The notes beneath the pieces are model-generated. The model was not told the DNA's origin, did no database searches, and worked only from the letters and a program-made list of their open reading frames with translations. Below, piece by piece: positions 21,706 to 32,582 of a stretch of 64,000 nucleotides of DNA. Position 1 is the first letter of the stretch; every line of letters begins with the position of its first letter. Both the position numbers and the translations under genes were made by a program. The stretch lies in contig NC_049565.1 of the NCBI RefSeq assembly GCF_013368755.1, forward strand, positions 744,001-808,000, read 5' to 3'. Source of the stretch: Talaromyces rugulosus (lineage: Eukaryota > Ascomycota > Eurotiomycetes > Eurotiales > Trichocomaceae).

Positions 21706-22344
21706 TTATCGTACTAACGAGCCCATGAACTGGACCACGTCAAGTATATCTGGATCTGCCTGCACATCCCCGTAGGCGAAAAACCTATGCCTCTCCTCCT
21801 CGCCATACACGATGTTACTGATTTGTTGGAATGATGGTGGTTCCGGTAATGTGTAAAAAAAGCCATCAGTGGTTGGATTCTTTTTGGTGTTATCGCTTAA
21901 TGAATCCTGGTCATCGAGTGTGTCCTCTGAAATGGTGCTCTCTTGGAGGCTCATGTCAGTGGGCCGCCTGGAGACATGCCGTTTTGTGGAGGCGGCCTCA
22001 CCATCGTCCTGCTCAGGCTGCTTACGTTTCCTCTTTCCTCGATCATCTAAATCCTCGGGAAGTAGGTGGAGTGCCTGTGGATCTTGCGCCTGCTATCCTC
22101 TTATTAACGTGACCCAGGTCGCTGGAAAATGCACTCAACATACGATTTGTTCCATCCTCGGCCATGACGAATCTGGGTGACGCATCGAGATATAGGTTCG
22201 CCACTTACCTTCGTTGCTTCGCTCAAAGACGGCAATTTCTGAGTTACAGATCTTTGCATATTGATGGGCTTTGCCAATCACCCCAAACCCCCTCTTTCTT
22301 TCTTGTGCGTTTCGGTCTTTACGGCTTTTTGGTTTGGTCGGCAT
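21706..22344 (-). CDS. MADS-box-like small transcription factor, two exons
   Basis: Exons 22144-22344 and 21706-22089 join in phase to 194 aa; the 54-nt intron has a GTATGT donor. Residues 1-67 resemble a divergent MADS domain of fungal type: MPTKPKSRKDRNAQERKRGF, then GKAHQYAKICNSEIAVF and a short strand with SSWPRMEQI. After the junction comes ALHLLPEDLDDRGKRKRKQ, a basic nuclear-localisation-like patch, then an acidic Ser/Thr-rich tail. Upstream in-frame codons up to 22422 are not needed because the family begins at MPTKP. Such proteins would bind DNA as dimers in the nucleus. Distance from canonical MADS is large, so DNA binding is inferred. Confidence 0.65.
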
Positions 22345-22725
22345 TGCGTCGCAAAGCTTCGATAATGCCAGCGTTCTCTCAATGTGGATGATTGTTTGGG
22401 CATCTGCCCCTTTTAACAACAAGGGTTACGACGCCCAGATCGGCCTCCAAGATATTTTGAGCCCCCTGCCCGATCTGACCCCCCCACCGGGCAGTGTCAA
22501 TCCTCTGTTTCTAAAAATTTATGCATTTCATTCTAAATATAGCACCGTATTGTCCATAGCCTATCGGACCTGCAAGCCTTTTCGGACCCACCTACCCTAC
22601 CCATCAACCTCACTACAGGCATGCTCGGTCACATTGTAAGGTTGGTGAGTCTAATCTTGCTTACCAGGATATAGGATTAATGTCGCACGTTCAAAAACGC
22701 TGTTAAATGAAAATGAAATATGATA
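22345..22725. other. Intergenic
   Basis: Upstream of the MADS-like gene; no supported gene. Confidence 0.4.
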
Positions 22726-23034
22726 TGGGGTGTTTCGAAACCGCCTTCACGTTGACTCGGTTTGTTCATATTTGTGCCTTACACTGCTCTATAAATAGTC
22801 AATAAATTATTCATTCTAGTAGCGGTAATCACGAAGCTAACCATACTTTAACTAGTCTAAGTCGGCAACACCGCAAAGGACAGAAATGAACAAAGAAATT
22901 CTAAATCTCGAGTTATAGTAAGTCGTTCATTGATTCTTCTAATACAGTGAGATGACTGTCCCATTATGTCATGCTGTTTCAGCCACCGGGATACTCAACA
23001 GTGAAAAAGTGAAAGTGATTTCGAAACACCCTGT
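22726..23034. mobile_element. MITE-like element with Tc1/mariner-style ends
   Basis: About 310 bp bounded by inverted repeats sharing GGTGTTTCGAAA and a related CTTTCAC/CCTTCAC block. The right end reads TACAGGGTGTTTCG outward-in, that is TA followed by CAGGGTG as in Tc1/mariner elements. Related ends bound 39044-39273. No transposase frame inside. Confidence 0.6.
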
Positions 23035-23265
23035 ACCTCATTTGTCGATCCTATTTGCAGATATACGGTACCGGCGAGCCATCGACGCCGCGAATGAGAA
23101 CTACACAGCAGGGTTGGCCCTCTTTACACGCAATAATTTATCATGCCACAAGATTTAAGACATACACCAGTCCTGTAACGAAAAGATTTTCTGCGGTGCG
23201 AATAGGACCTGAGGCCCCTCTGAATCCACTTGAAATTCACGGTTTCATGTGCCAGCGGAGCGAAT

Positions 23266-24378
23266 TTAGAACATTCTAAGGGAGCGTTTGACGTCCAACA
23301 TAATAGGATGATTGTGATAGGTGTTGATATACATAATCATTTTCCCTTTCACCAGTTCCTTGCCCTCTCGTGGAACAGTTCGGTACAGTCGGACGTGTGG
23401 CAGCCAAAAGTTGGGATGGAATTCGTTTGTCGCATCTCGCGGTCTGCTTGCATTGGCGTGCGCAAATGCGACGATGGCACCGTCTTCGCTGATGTCATAT
23501 TGGAAGAGCGAAATCACGGTTTCACGAATGTGTTGGTAGAATTCCAATACACTTTCGCTCGACCCGATGCGAGCTAGTTGCGGGTATTGTAAATCCATTT
23601 CTTCCCGCCCTCCCAAACATTCCATCCAAATATAATTCTCCACTATAAGTCGGTACTGTGGGTTTTTGTGTAATAGACGAAAATAACCCAGCCATTGGTA
23701 GGCCGGTGTCCTGGAACTCCGTGTCGTCATTAACCATCGAATTTCAGTTTCAAGATACCTCCAGAGTTCCGGGTGGAGATGGTAAAATTCGCTGAGGAGG
23801 ATTTTCCGGTCCCATCCATTTTTCCTCGTGTGAGAGTTGCGATGTAATGATTGTTTCAAAGAAGGACGAAGGCCATCAATGACCCAAAAGCGCCGATGTC
23901 CATACGGTCTTAAACAGATGGGACACGCGTTCATGGTCGTTGTTTCATGATAACCAATCGTAGAAATGGTTTTTAGGACATGCCGCCGAAGGCACGACTC
24001 ATGGATTTGGTGGTTGCACGGTAATTGCTCTCCTTGATCATCTGCGGCAAACAATCTCTGGCATAAAGAGCAGTTTTGGTGGTCAGGAGCGGTGGGAAGG
24101 CTCGTTATATTGCAGTCAGGGCAGCCGTCGTCAACGCCACCACCCCAAATGCAGACAAAGTGCATGATATGACCACACCTCAAGTATCCAAATTGAGACT
24201 GATCTTTGCATGTTCCACAGTTTGAACAACGCCCGATTACAGCATGGCTCATCGGCTTTGCCTTTGGGAAAAAACGTAGGATTGATTCGATGGCGAGTTC
24301 GGATGGGCGTGAATCTTTCACTTCATCTGGTACAGGAGAAAGTGGGGAAACATCTTCTAAACACGTTTGTCCCTTCAT
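23266..24378 (-). CDS. Double-RING protein with C-terminal 'WLP-TYHN' domain
   Basis: A single exon of 370 aa. Residues of about 51-90 have a RING-like Cys/His array (CSNCGTC ... LRCGHIMHFVC ... CPDC). Residues of about 102-160 have a second one (CSLCQRLFAA ... LPCNHQIHESCL ... ACPICLRPYGHR). Both keep the C-x2-C, CxH and CPxC ligands of zinc-binding E3 ligase modules. The C-terminal 190 residues share an ordered motif series with genes A and B: a LLSEFYHL start, a Trp plus DLQ strand, then EFHPNFWLPHVRLYR and MYINTYHNHPIM. E3 ubiquitin or SUMO ligase activity is inferred from the RINGs only. This is the smallest form of the shared domain here and links genes A/B to a signalling-type protein. 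Confidence 0.75.
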   Translation of the reverse strand: MKGQTCLEDVSPLSPVPDEVKDSRPSELAIESILRFFPKAKPMSHAVIGRCSNCGTCKDQSQFGYLRCGHIMHFVCIWGGGVDDGCPDCNITSLPTAPDHQNCSLCQRLFAADDQGEQLPCNHQIHESCLRRHVLKTISTIGYHETTTMNACPICLRPYGHRRFWVIDGLRPSLKQSLHRNSHTRKNGWDRKILLSEFYHLHPELWRYLETEIRWLMTTRSSRTPAYQWLGYFRLLHKNPQYRLIVENYIWMECLGGREEMDLQYPQLARIGSSESVLEFYQHIRETVISLFQYDISEDGAIVAFAHANASRPRDATNEFHPNFWLPHVRLYRTVPREGKELVKGKMIMYINTYHNHPIMLDVKRSLRMF

Positions 24379-24946
24379 TTTCCTCTCTGGCTAGTGTGCT
24401 TAGTAGGAAAGTAGTGTTATGGGTGCGAGATGGAACGGCCCGGATTATATGTGGTCCCGAGGCCATCACTGCGCCCTTAGTAGAATATTCTGAGTTGAGG
24501 TCATCTCCGGAAATTATGTCACCTTAGGAGTGACACGTCAGCTGACGTCAGAACTTACTACACTTCGACAATAGATATGCAAAAAATGTGGTGGCTATTT
24601 GTTCTTTCGACGCACTCGTTCTCAAAATCACCACATTTTTTTCCACTTCGTGAGCCCCAACCCCAACTCCATGGCCGATACATGAGTTGCCGGATCTAGT
24701 CAACTTCAACTTGGACTAGGGCGACTGTGCGCTCAGTGGCTTTGGATTATATTTGTCTTAAAGGGGTTGCTAGAATCGTAACCTGGGAATACCGTGATTT
24801 GGAAGCATGGGGTTCAGTTCGGCCTCCATATGAAGCCACTTTTGTCCGCCGCCTTACGATTTGGGCTGCCGCACTTCAGGTTATATAGAAGAGCCTTGCA
24901 CTTATTGAGAGAGAACCAAAGTTGTCTCTGACAACACTCCCTGGTC
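24379..24946. other. Divergent intergenic region
   Basis: Lies between the double-RING gene and the SUR7-like gene and probably holds both promoters; no distinct element called. Confidence 0.4.
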
Positions 24947-25985
24947 ATGATGAATACACCCGATGACGGTAATAACAGATCTGAAAAGGTCCATCGTTCT
25001 TCATTCATCAATGAACGAATTCTGAAAAAGCGCCGCCCATGGATTCGATGGACTCTACTGGTGGTGTACGGAATCACAGCGCTCATCGCTGTCGTGTTGA
25101 CATTGGTGACCCTTGTTGATACCAAGATGAAGCAATCCGGGGTAATGACAGTGGTGGTAGGTACTGTTTTGAGCGGCGGCTTTTCCCAAATTTGACGTGT
25201 CCGAGATCAATCCTGCAGACAACCCCATTGAAACAACTCTGAACCAGACAAAAAATGCGATGGACGAGGAGTTGTCCAATATGACCACGGCAGCCCTTAT
25301 AAAAAAGTCTTTCCTGATTCACCGGTCTTTCCTTTCGGACGCAATCCCAGCCATCGCTAGTGGCATTGGAGGCGCTGCTACAGGAATTGCGGGAGAAGCT
25401 GCCAGCGCTGTCACCGCTGCACCAAGTGAGCTCCATGAAGCAGCGTCCGCTTTACAAACAGTAGCTTCCGACGTCAAAACCGCAGCGGAGAACCAAATCG
25501 AGACGATAGTAAACAAAACAGAAAGTGTACTCGCGGAGGATGTCCAACAAGCCATTAATAAATTCATACCTGCTAACATATCTGTGGGAACGAAGGAGGT
25601 CTGCCTAGGATACGTAGATGGACCTGGAGCTTGCCATCCTCTGTCCACTGGCGCCAATCTTATCATTGCTGGCCTAGTCTTCTTCATTCTTTTGACATTG
25701 ATCATCGCCTGCTTGATATTCTTTCTTCCCTGGCTTCATATCTTCACTCGGTTGGGATTATGCATAACCATGGTGTTTTCGTGCGTGGCGATATTTCTGA
25801 CGCTAACCGTGGCTGTTTTCACGGTCCGTTCCTTAGCCGGGGAGCTTTCAAAGCATTCGCATGGTTTACTATCCATCCAGAGCGGTGGTTTAGGAGGATA
25901 CTGTGTGGGGATTCTAATCTGTATTCTCCTAGCAAGCGCTGTGGGAATGTTCGGATTGCACAAAGAAAATGATGGCGCCAGATGA
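24947..25985 (+). CDS. SUR7/PalI-like four-pass membrane protein, two exons
   Basis: Exons 24947-25160 and 25219-25985 join in phase to 326 aa over a 58-nt intron with GTACTG donor and GCAG acceptor. A second ATG at 24950 could also be used. The protein has a basic cytosolic N-terminus and TM1 (WTLLVVYGITALIAVVLTLV). A long Ala/Ser-rich extracytoplasmic loop carries N-x-S/T sites and a CLGYVDGPGAC motif. Three closely spaced membrane segments (starting LIIAGLVFFILL, LGLCITMVFSCV, GYCVGILICILL) close it. This arrangement and the Cys-containing loop fit the SUR7/PalI family of plasma-membrane cortex and pH-response proteins; the assignment is by topology and moderate motif similarity. Confidence 0.6.
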
Positions 25986-26319
25986 CAACGGATTTACGTC
26001 ATACACTCTGTGTATAATGGGTATTGAAAGGTCTATACATCGTTTAAAATAGCTTCTATTATGTCACAGAAGCATCTTGGCTTGAGATTTGAAGCTATAG
26101 CAATGGTGATAGGACAGCTCAGGATTTGAGAAAAGCCTACAGGTTTGAATGAGCTGTAGATGGATGTTGTTTTTAGTTCTCACTATAGTGATATGTACGT
26201 AGCATAGTGTGATATATACGTCAAAGGCTGAGGGACTTGGTGCCCAGTTTGAAGTTGTCCAATTGATCATTTTCGTTGCAGGTTCTTATAGGCAACCAAA
26301 TACACTCAAGAATGATTGT
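25986..26319. other. Intergenic
   Basis: AT-rich 3' region of the membrane-protein gene; nothing else supported. Confidence 0.4.
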
Positions 26320-26495
26320 GTGCTACGTATTTCAATTGGCTCTATGTCATCTGCTTGACTGTAGTCTTACAGATAGTAGACTGACAAAACGCTGACGATG
26401 GTATCATGAGACAGATCGACCTCTAATGCATCCGCTATCAGTACGATTACTTTAAATCCACCTTTCACAGCCGCATCAAAGAAAGGTAACTGAGA
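26320..26495 (-). pseudogene. BTB/POZ-domain gene fragment
   Basis: The minus strand reads FFDAAVKGGFKV, then HDTIVSVLSVYYL, a stop, and DYSQADDIEPIEI. This matches the middle of fungal BTB proteins and the copy at 35162-35633 (SFCYLQDYNQGDDIEPIEI). The stop sits where that copy has Gln. No start and no C-terminal half are present. Confidence 0.65.
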
Positions 26496-26785
26496 ATTAA
26501 GGAAACCAAAATAATAGATAACATATTTTTAGGATCCTTAAAAGGACTGATAATTTTATATTTGTATTATGCTAGGTAAAAATTATTCTCAACTAAGACT
26601 AGCTGAATAACTGTAATACATAGATACCATTCTTACCGTTTTCTAAGTCTTAGTTCTAAATTTTATGGATGAAACCTTCCCATGATTCTCAGACTATGGC
26701 CTACGGATGTAAATTCTGCAGATGCTGAAAATCATAGTTTCAGGTCATCTGGATAACGAATATGCAATTACATGTATTGACCTCA
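26496..26785. other. AT-rich spacer
   Basis: No gene or repeat recognised. Confidence 0.4.
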
Positions 26786-28006
26786 TCAGTTCACGCACAT
26801 GTATCGAAGTTTTTGGTGAAGCCTCGAATGGTATGACAGGACACAACGATAGTTAGTGTTGTCGTTAATAATGTCCTCCGCTTCCATATTTGAATACCAG
26901 GGACCGTGTATTTTCTGGAAGTGGATGTGGTCTAGCACTAATGGTACAGTGTGTCGGAATGGGTCAAAGCCGGACGAGTTATTGTCGGAAATGATAACAT
27001 GTAACAACGGCATGACATTTGGGCATTTGGGAGGGATGCGCATAGACCGGGATCCAATAACCATGAGCTTGCGCAGCGCAGGAAAGTAATAGAAGAGGTC
27101 GCTGGCATCTAGTACTTCACATCTTATCATACTCAACGTGGTCACGGTTTGTGTGATGGCACAGAAGATGGATTGGGGATCATCCAAAATAGCATTTTCC
27201 ACCACTAGAGAAGAGAGGTGAGGTAAAGTATCGAAAGGAATCCAAGGTTTCTCGGAAATGCTTGGTATGATACAATTCCTCATTTGCGACGGGGGTAGGA
27301 ACTTAAGATGCAGATGTTGCAGATTTGGAAGATTATGGACTAGAATTTGGTGACCACGCCAATGATGAGTCAGATGGGAAAAAGCAAGGGACTGTAATTG
27401 ATTAAATCTTTTTCCACTTGGAAATATTTTCGGGCGCACCACGGGTAAATGGAGATGTTGGATCTGGGAAAATGGCGACGACTCTTTAAATTCCAGGCTG
27501 AAACTGGGACTGAGGAACTTTTTCCGACGTAGATGGATCCTTTTTGCTTAATCAGCCCCAATAGGACGACGAACCAGTAAAATATAGTACCTTAAGCTGT
27601 GCAGCTTGCATAGTTGCATTGCTCCAAGTCTTGTCAGGACGTGCATCAAGGCTGGTGAATCTAGATCAATTATCACGACGTGGCGCACGTCCTGCGGCCG
27701 TGCTTGGACAGCTTGGAGAACACACTCGACGCGGCACGGCGACATCTCTGTTCCACTCGGGTAGCTTTCAAACACAATAATCTCACGAATGTACTCTGTA
27801 GCCAAGTTTCGAAATAGTTTACACGTTCGATGAAAACTTAGTACATCCGGCTTGCGAAGCTATGAGGCGTTAACATGACAATTAGCCAGGGGTCTGGAGA
27901 TATGAACCTTGTCAATAACCATGCGCAAGATCTCTTCTGGTAGGGCTTGTAGTTGAAGCCATGAACTGCCCTGAATAGTAGTCCGCTCTTCCCCAGTCTG
28001 AACCAT
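26786..28006 (-). CDS. F-box/LRR-like protein, three exons
   Basis: Exons 27908-28006, 27591-27859 and 26786-27539 join in phase to 373 aa over introns of 48 and 51 nt. The first junction reconstructs a complete F-box at residues of about 17-55: LQALPEEILRMVIDK joined to LRKPDVLSFHRTCKLFRNLA. The rest has leucine-rich repeat-like strands (FNQLQSLAFSHL, LPNLQHLHLKF, LPHLSSLVVENA, FPALRKLMVIGS). F-box proteins recruit substrates to SCF ubiquitin ligases through Skp1; the LRR part would select the target. The start is the only in-frame ATG before the F-box. The first donor is GTTCAT. Confidence 0.75.
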
Positions 28007-28511
28007 TGCTGTCTATTGCTTATCGTATTTTTGGAAGCCGACAACTGTAGTTCTACGTCGGGGGCGCAGGGATGTCACCTTATTGAGTGATAAAAGCATC
28101 TTACTTTTCCGATGGGGTATTTTCCTAGTTCCGGCCTGTCTAATAGTCTTACGGCATAGGTTCTATGGATCGATTCTGACGTGTCGAGCCGGAGCAATAT
28201 GATGACGGCATCCAAACCAGAACGTCAGCCCCTACGTCGTTATTTGGACTGTCAAGCTGATTGTGCTACCTACTGTATAATATAAATAAAATATAATATA
28301 ACTATACAAATATTGGTTTAAGATAACCATTGCCTGGATCTAAACTAAAAAGAAGGAATGTGCGTATAAAATCCCGAACAGGCTTCGAATGTATCTGTAT
28401 TTATAATAAAATACCTCAGAACGACGAGACAGCCCTCAGTAGCCCGTAGACCTGATTCCCTAGTTTAATTTCTTTAGCAAACATACTGGATATGTGATGA
28501 TGGATATTGGA
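28007..28511. other. Intergenic
   Basis: Strongly AT-rich around 28270-28340. A possible terminal exon of the next gene (to 28474) is discussed there. Confidence 0.4.
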
Positions 28512-28781
28512 TCACATATGTGAACCTACCCTGACTACTATTCCCAGCTCCTCTTCTTCTTCTGGGCTTACTTCTGGAATTGTGGAGAGAGACGGAGAAT
28601 AAGTGTTGAGCCGATACCGTTGACGGTATGTAGGGCGCCTTCGACGATAGTATACGCCTGACGACCAAGACGTATATCCGGAGGAGCGTGAAAAGGGCCA
28701 CTCATGGTAAGTTTTAGGTAGAGTGCGTGTTGGTGGAGAACTCTTTGGCACGTGAAGATACATGGTGTTACCCCTATTCAT
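28512..28781 (-). CDS. Small basic hypothetical protein
   Basis: From the first in-frame ATG (28781) the product is 89 aa, starting MNRGNTMYLHVPKSSPP. It contains an Arg-rich patch (VYYRRRRPTYRQRYR) and a run of Glu near the end. The frame stays open upstream to about 28995 without an ATG, so an unseen upstream exon is possible. A GTAGGT donor near the end could splice to a stop at 28474. No family recognised. It is divergent from the patatin gene. Confidence 0.35.
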   Translation of the reverse strand: MNRGNTMYLHVPKSSPPTRTLPKTYHEWPFSRSSGYTSWSSGVYYRRRRPTYRQRYRLNTYSPSLSTIPEVSPEEEEELGIVVRVGSHM

Positions 28782-29002
28782 TATTTGAAAACAGCGAGAT
28801 CCAGTTGTAATTTGTTGCTCTTTGGGCGGCGCTCCGTCAAGCACCTGGGTTAGACTTATTTTATAAGAAAAGGAACGATGGGTGTTCTGTTTGGACTTCG
28901 GTGCCTCTTCTGGACTCTTTCGATTAGTGCTGCTTTGGGCTCCAGTGGAATTATAAAACCATATCGCCTGTCCTGTTTCTACTAATACTAAGTAACGTCA
29001 GC

Positions 29003-32000
29003 ATGGGGAAATACGACCCACAGAAGTGGCTAGAGATTGGCAAGCTGGGAACGGATTCTGCTTTCAAGGATACTGGCCATCTCCAGGCGGTAGCCCGTCG
29101 CTGTGATCATGTTCACCCTAGTTTAACCGTCTTCATCGGAGGAAACCGAAATCGGGTAATGGCACGTAGTCTCGTGGAACCGACGTCTTTCCCTGCTGCG
29201 CATCAAGGAGTAATCTGTCTTCGTGACTCCCCAGTGGGTGACCCACGCTCACTTTTTGCCGATGGCCCTCTACCGCAGAATTTCTCTTCTACGAAGACGT
29301 ATAAAACATCGTCAGATGAAGGTCCGTTTATTCAGCCGCTCCCACGAGATCCGGGAGGAAACCCTTTGTTCCCCGACAACACTATCATTCAGTCCGTATA
29401 CTTTCGACTTCTCTGGCCCTTTGTCGATACGTATTGCTTTTTTTTGTCGGATTTTGACGGGCTGGATCAGGTTGCACAAAAATTTACATCATGGTTTGGC
29501 GAAGATCATCCTGTGGCCATTCCAGCTCCAGTCCAGCCGCGTCTGCTGTTGGTAGTTGAGTGTGAAGTTGATGGCAAAGAGCAAGAAATCAAAACTCAGT
29601 TTATTAGTCTGCTGAGGCAAATCTGCACCCCGGATTCTTGTAACTTCCTTTGTCGAGTGGAGGTCGTTGTTGTCGAAACCAGAAGTCGAATACCACTCAA
29701 AAGGCGGATCCGCGGCCTCTCTCAAAGGCTAAAACGCCTTTCCAACGAGGCGTTTAAAGAACGATCACAAATGGGGCTTCTTTTCACTACTGTCCACTTC
29801 GCGGCCTTCTTTAAGCTTGCCAGTAAGCATTTCGTCGCCACCCCTTTTGCGCCTTTCAATTTCATTGAAGCTTCCCGCACTGGGAATCCTCAGTCGTCTA
29901 CAATGGAACGACACATTAATGAATTTTTGTCAAGTTATCGGTCTTGTGTAGATGTAGAGGATGTGGTGGTTCCGACCCTTGCATCTGCCTTTCTTCTAGA
30001 CGCTTTTCCGCCTGATATGCACGGTGAGCCAGCATTGAAAATATCTGATATGTAGCTAATGCCATTCTAGCATTCGCTCCAGCCGATGTATTCCAATCTC
30101 TTTACAGAAACCTGTGTTCGCGTGTTTTATCAAATCAGCTTCGTGGTCAGATACGAGGTTCACGTGGCAGTTCCGATCATTTGGTCAACATGATTCAAAA
30201 GCAGTTCTCCAGGTTGTGTTCTCGAATCAGCGAGAGATGCGGTGCCGCCAAAATCCATCGCGATATGCTGGCGTTGTTGTTACCTAGAATTCGTCACCTT
30301 CGTAGCTCTACGATCTGCTCGATGCTCTGTCTCCGCCGAGTTCCAGAGCATCGAATGCCATGTCAGCACTATATCTGCGAAACGTGCCTCCAGATCCACG
30401 AACCATCCCGTGCCAGCAACTTGTGGACATTTGATCTCAATCGCTGTCCTCTGTGTCATTGTACATTCCCTAGTAACGTGGTTGTGAAAACCCGCAACCC
30501 GGCGCGATCTCCACGGGTCCTGACACTGGATGGGGGAGGCTGTCGAGGCATTATTCCATTAGTATTCTTACAAGCTTTGGAAAAGACCATTAATTTGCCT
30601 ATTCCAGTTCAGGATTATTTTGATCTCGACGTGGTGACGAGCTGTGGTATGGCTGACTGCAAATCATGAGTGCTTCATATTAACAAACACATCGCAGGCT
30701 ATCTAAACATCTGCCTTCTTTGTATACTCGGACTGCCGGTTGATGAAGCGATCGTCGCATATGAAAAATTTGCATGGCAGGCATTCCAACCACGCTACAA
30801 TCCTTTTTCCATGCTGCCAGGTCTCTCTTGGCTGTTTAACATGGCAGCCTCCGTACTTGCGGACGCGTTGTACCCCACTGACGGCCTCGAACAGATCCTC
30901 CGTCAGTTTATGAAAGACCTGACATTAGCCGACTATTCATATGCAACACAGCATGGAACAAAAATATGTGTGACTGTGGCTACTGTACCTGATGGTGCTC
31001 GTCATGTCATCACAAACTACCAAACGAATGGAACACGGCCAGAAAGTTGTGAGTTTGCCCCTATCAGGAGACAGGCGCTGACGGTTTCGGGTAGCTGGAT
31101 ACCGCGCCCTCGAGCCGCAGCACGGGCTGAGCAACTTACCATTGAGGCTAATGTAAGCGTACCGGCTGAGGATTTCGTTCCATGACTGATGAGATCAACA
31201 GTGGCAGGTGTGCAGCTGCAGCCCCATGGTAGGCTGAATCCACTTCCATATGGCGTTCACGGCTAACCGGGGTAGGTTTTTCCCACCTGAGAACGTTCCC
31301 GGTCTAGGTGTTTTCCAAGACGGTGGAATTTGGAAAAACAATCCTAGATCTGTAGCATATTCCGAGATTGAGGCCATTGCCTCCGGCACTGAGCACCCAC
31401 TAGTCGTTTCTGTTGGCACCGGACAGGCACGATCTACGTCAGAGTCTCATCCATCGAGACACCATTGGCATGCACGATCCTTCTACCGACTCTGGGAAGC
31501 TTTTAAAGGACTGTTGAGTGCCGATGAGGGTTGGAGAAATGGGGAGGACTATTTGCGATTTGACGTCCACTTCGATCAAGACCCTCCTCGCCTGGATGAC
31601 GTAAATCAGATTCCCGACATTATTAAACATGCGCGGGAACAATTCGGCACCTCGTCTGCAGTCCGCCAACTCGGTGACCGATTGGTTGCGTCTCTTTTCT
31701 CTTTCGAGTTGACCTCCTATCCTAGGTACGTAGCCGGTGAATATGTGGGCAAAGGCTGCATTGTGTGCGAGTTGCATGCTGAACACCCGGCATTTGAGAT
31801 TCTTCTCAATCGGATGTCCCGAAATCAAGCACGATTTTATGTCAATGGAACCCGGGTCCCAGGGGTAATCGGGAGTTCATCATTCCGAGGTCCGAGTGGA
31901 AATATCCGCAAGGTCGTCGATTTCATCTCCATCCGTCAAAATATATCCGTGACTCTGGAAATGCTAGATTCCTCCACACAACATGTAAATGGGTCGCCGG

Positions 32001-32185
32001 TTCAAATACCGAACCAGATCAGGATCCAAAGCCTGGACGCCTACTTTGGCCAGGCTAATCATCGCAAAAGAAAGCATCCTCCGCCCGAAGACTTACCCAT
32101 CAAGCTCTTGAAACCCGTACGCAAGAAAGAGACTCACAGAAGAAGCCGGCTACATGAACTACGAAGGAAAAGAACCGAACCATGA
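29003..32185 (+). CDS. RING-patatin-like phospholipase (PLP), six exons
   Basis: Exons 29003-30023, 30071-30646, 30698-31048, 31095-31152, 31202-31228 and 31276-32185 join in phase to 980 aa; all five introns are 46-51 nt. Residues 1-380 form an N-terminal region without a known motif. A RING-like zinc module lies at about 423-470 (CSMLCLRRVP ... CQHYICETCL ... CPLC). The patatin domain starts at TLDGGGCRGIIPL, with the oxyanion loop near 494. The nucleophile elbow reads VTSCG (Ser531) instead of GTSSG, and the catalytic Asp is in FQDGG (D693). The joins also restore AAAAPWFFPPENV and VVSVGTG. Patatins are Ser/Asp lipid acyl hydrolases, and in fungi are linked to allorecognition and Starship cargo. 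The degenerate elbow may lower activity. Confidence 0.88.
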
Positions 32186-32582
32186 TCGTATCATGTCTCA
32201 ATATGTATTGATTAAGCCTTTTGTTAGTTCCTCTAAAAATGGGATATAGACGTGTTAAGTCTGTCGAATTATGTAAAAATGACTCTATGGACACCACGAT
32301 ATAAAAAAAATGGAACCATGTCCAATCGGACATTCTAGATGATTGTTCAATCCGAACCCTTACAATACCTATAATCTTTTGTCCCACGTCATTAATTCAG
32401 CTAGCCGATTTCGCCGATGTCTTTGCTGACCAACTAACAACCCATTCTGACTTCATCAAAAGGTAGCATATGTGGAGTCCATTTCTAACACCCTTGGCAA
32501 ATGTGAATAGTTTACCTCAAAGCAATATATAATTGCACTAGTCTCCACGACCAGCCTAAAATACCAAAGAGATAATTTTGCA
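32186..32582. other. Intergenic
   Basis: Holds the 3' end of the patatin gene and the MFS promoter; no separate feature seen. Confidence 0.4.
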
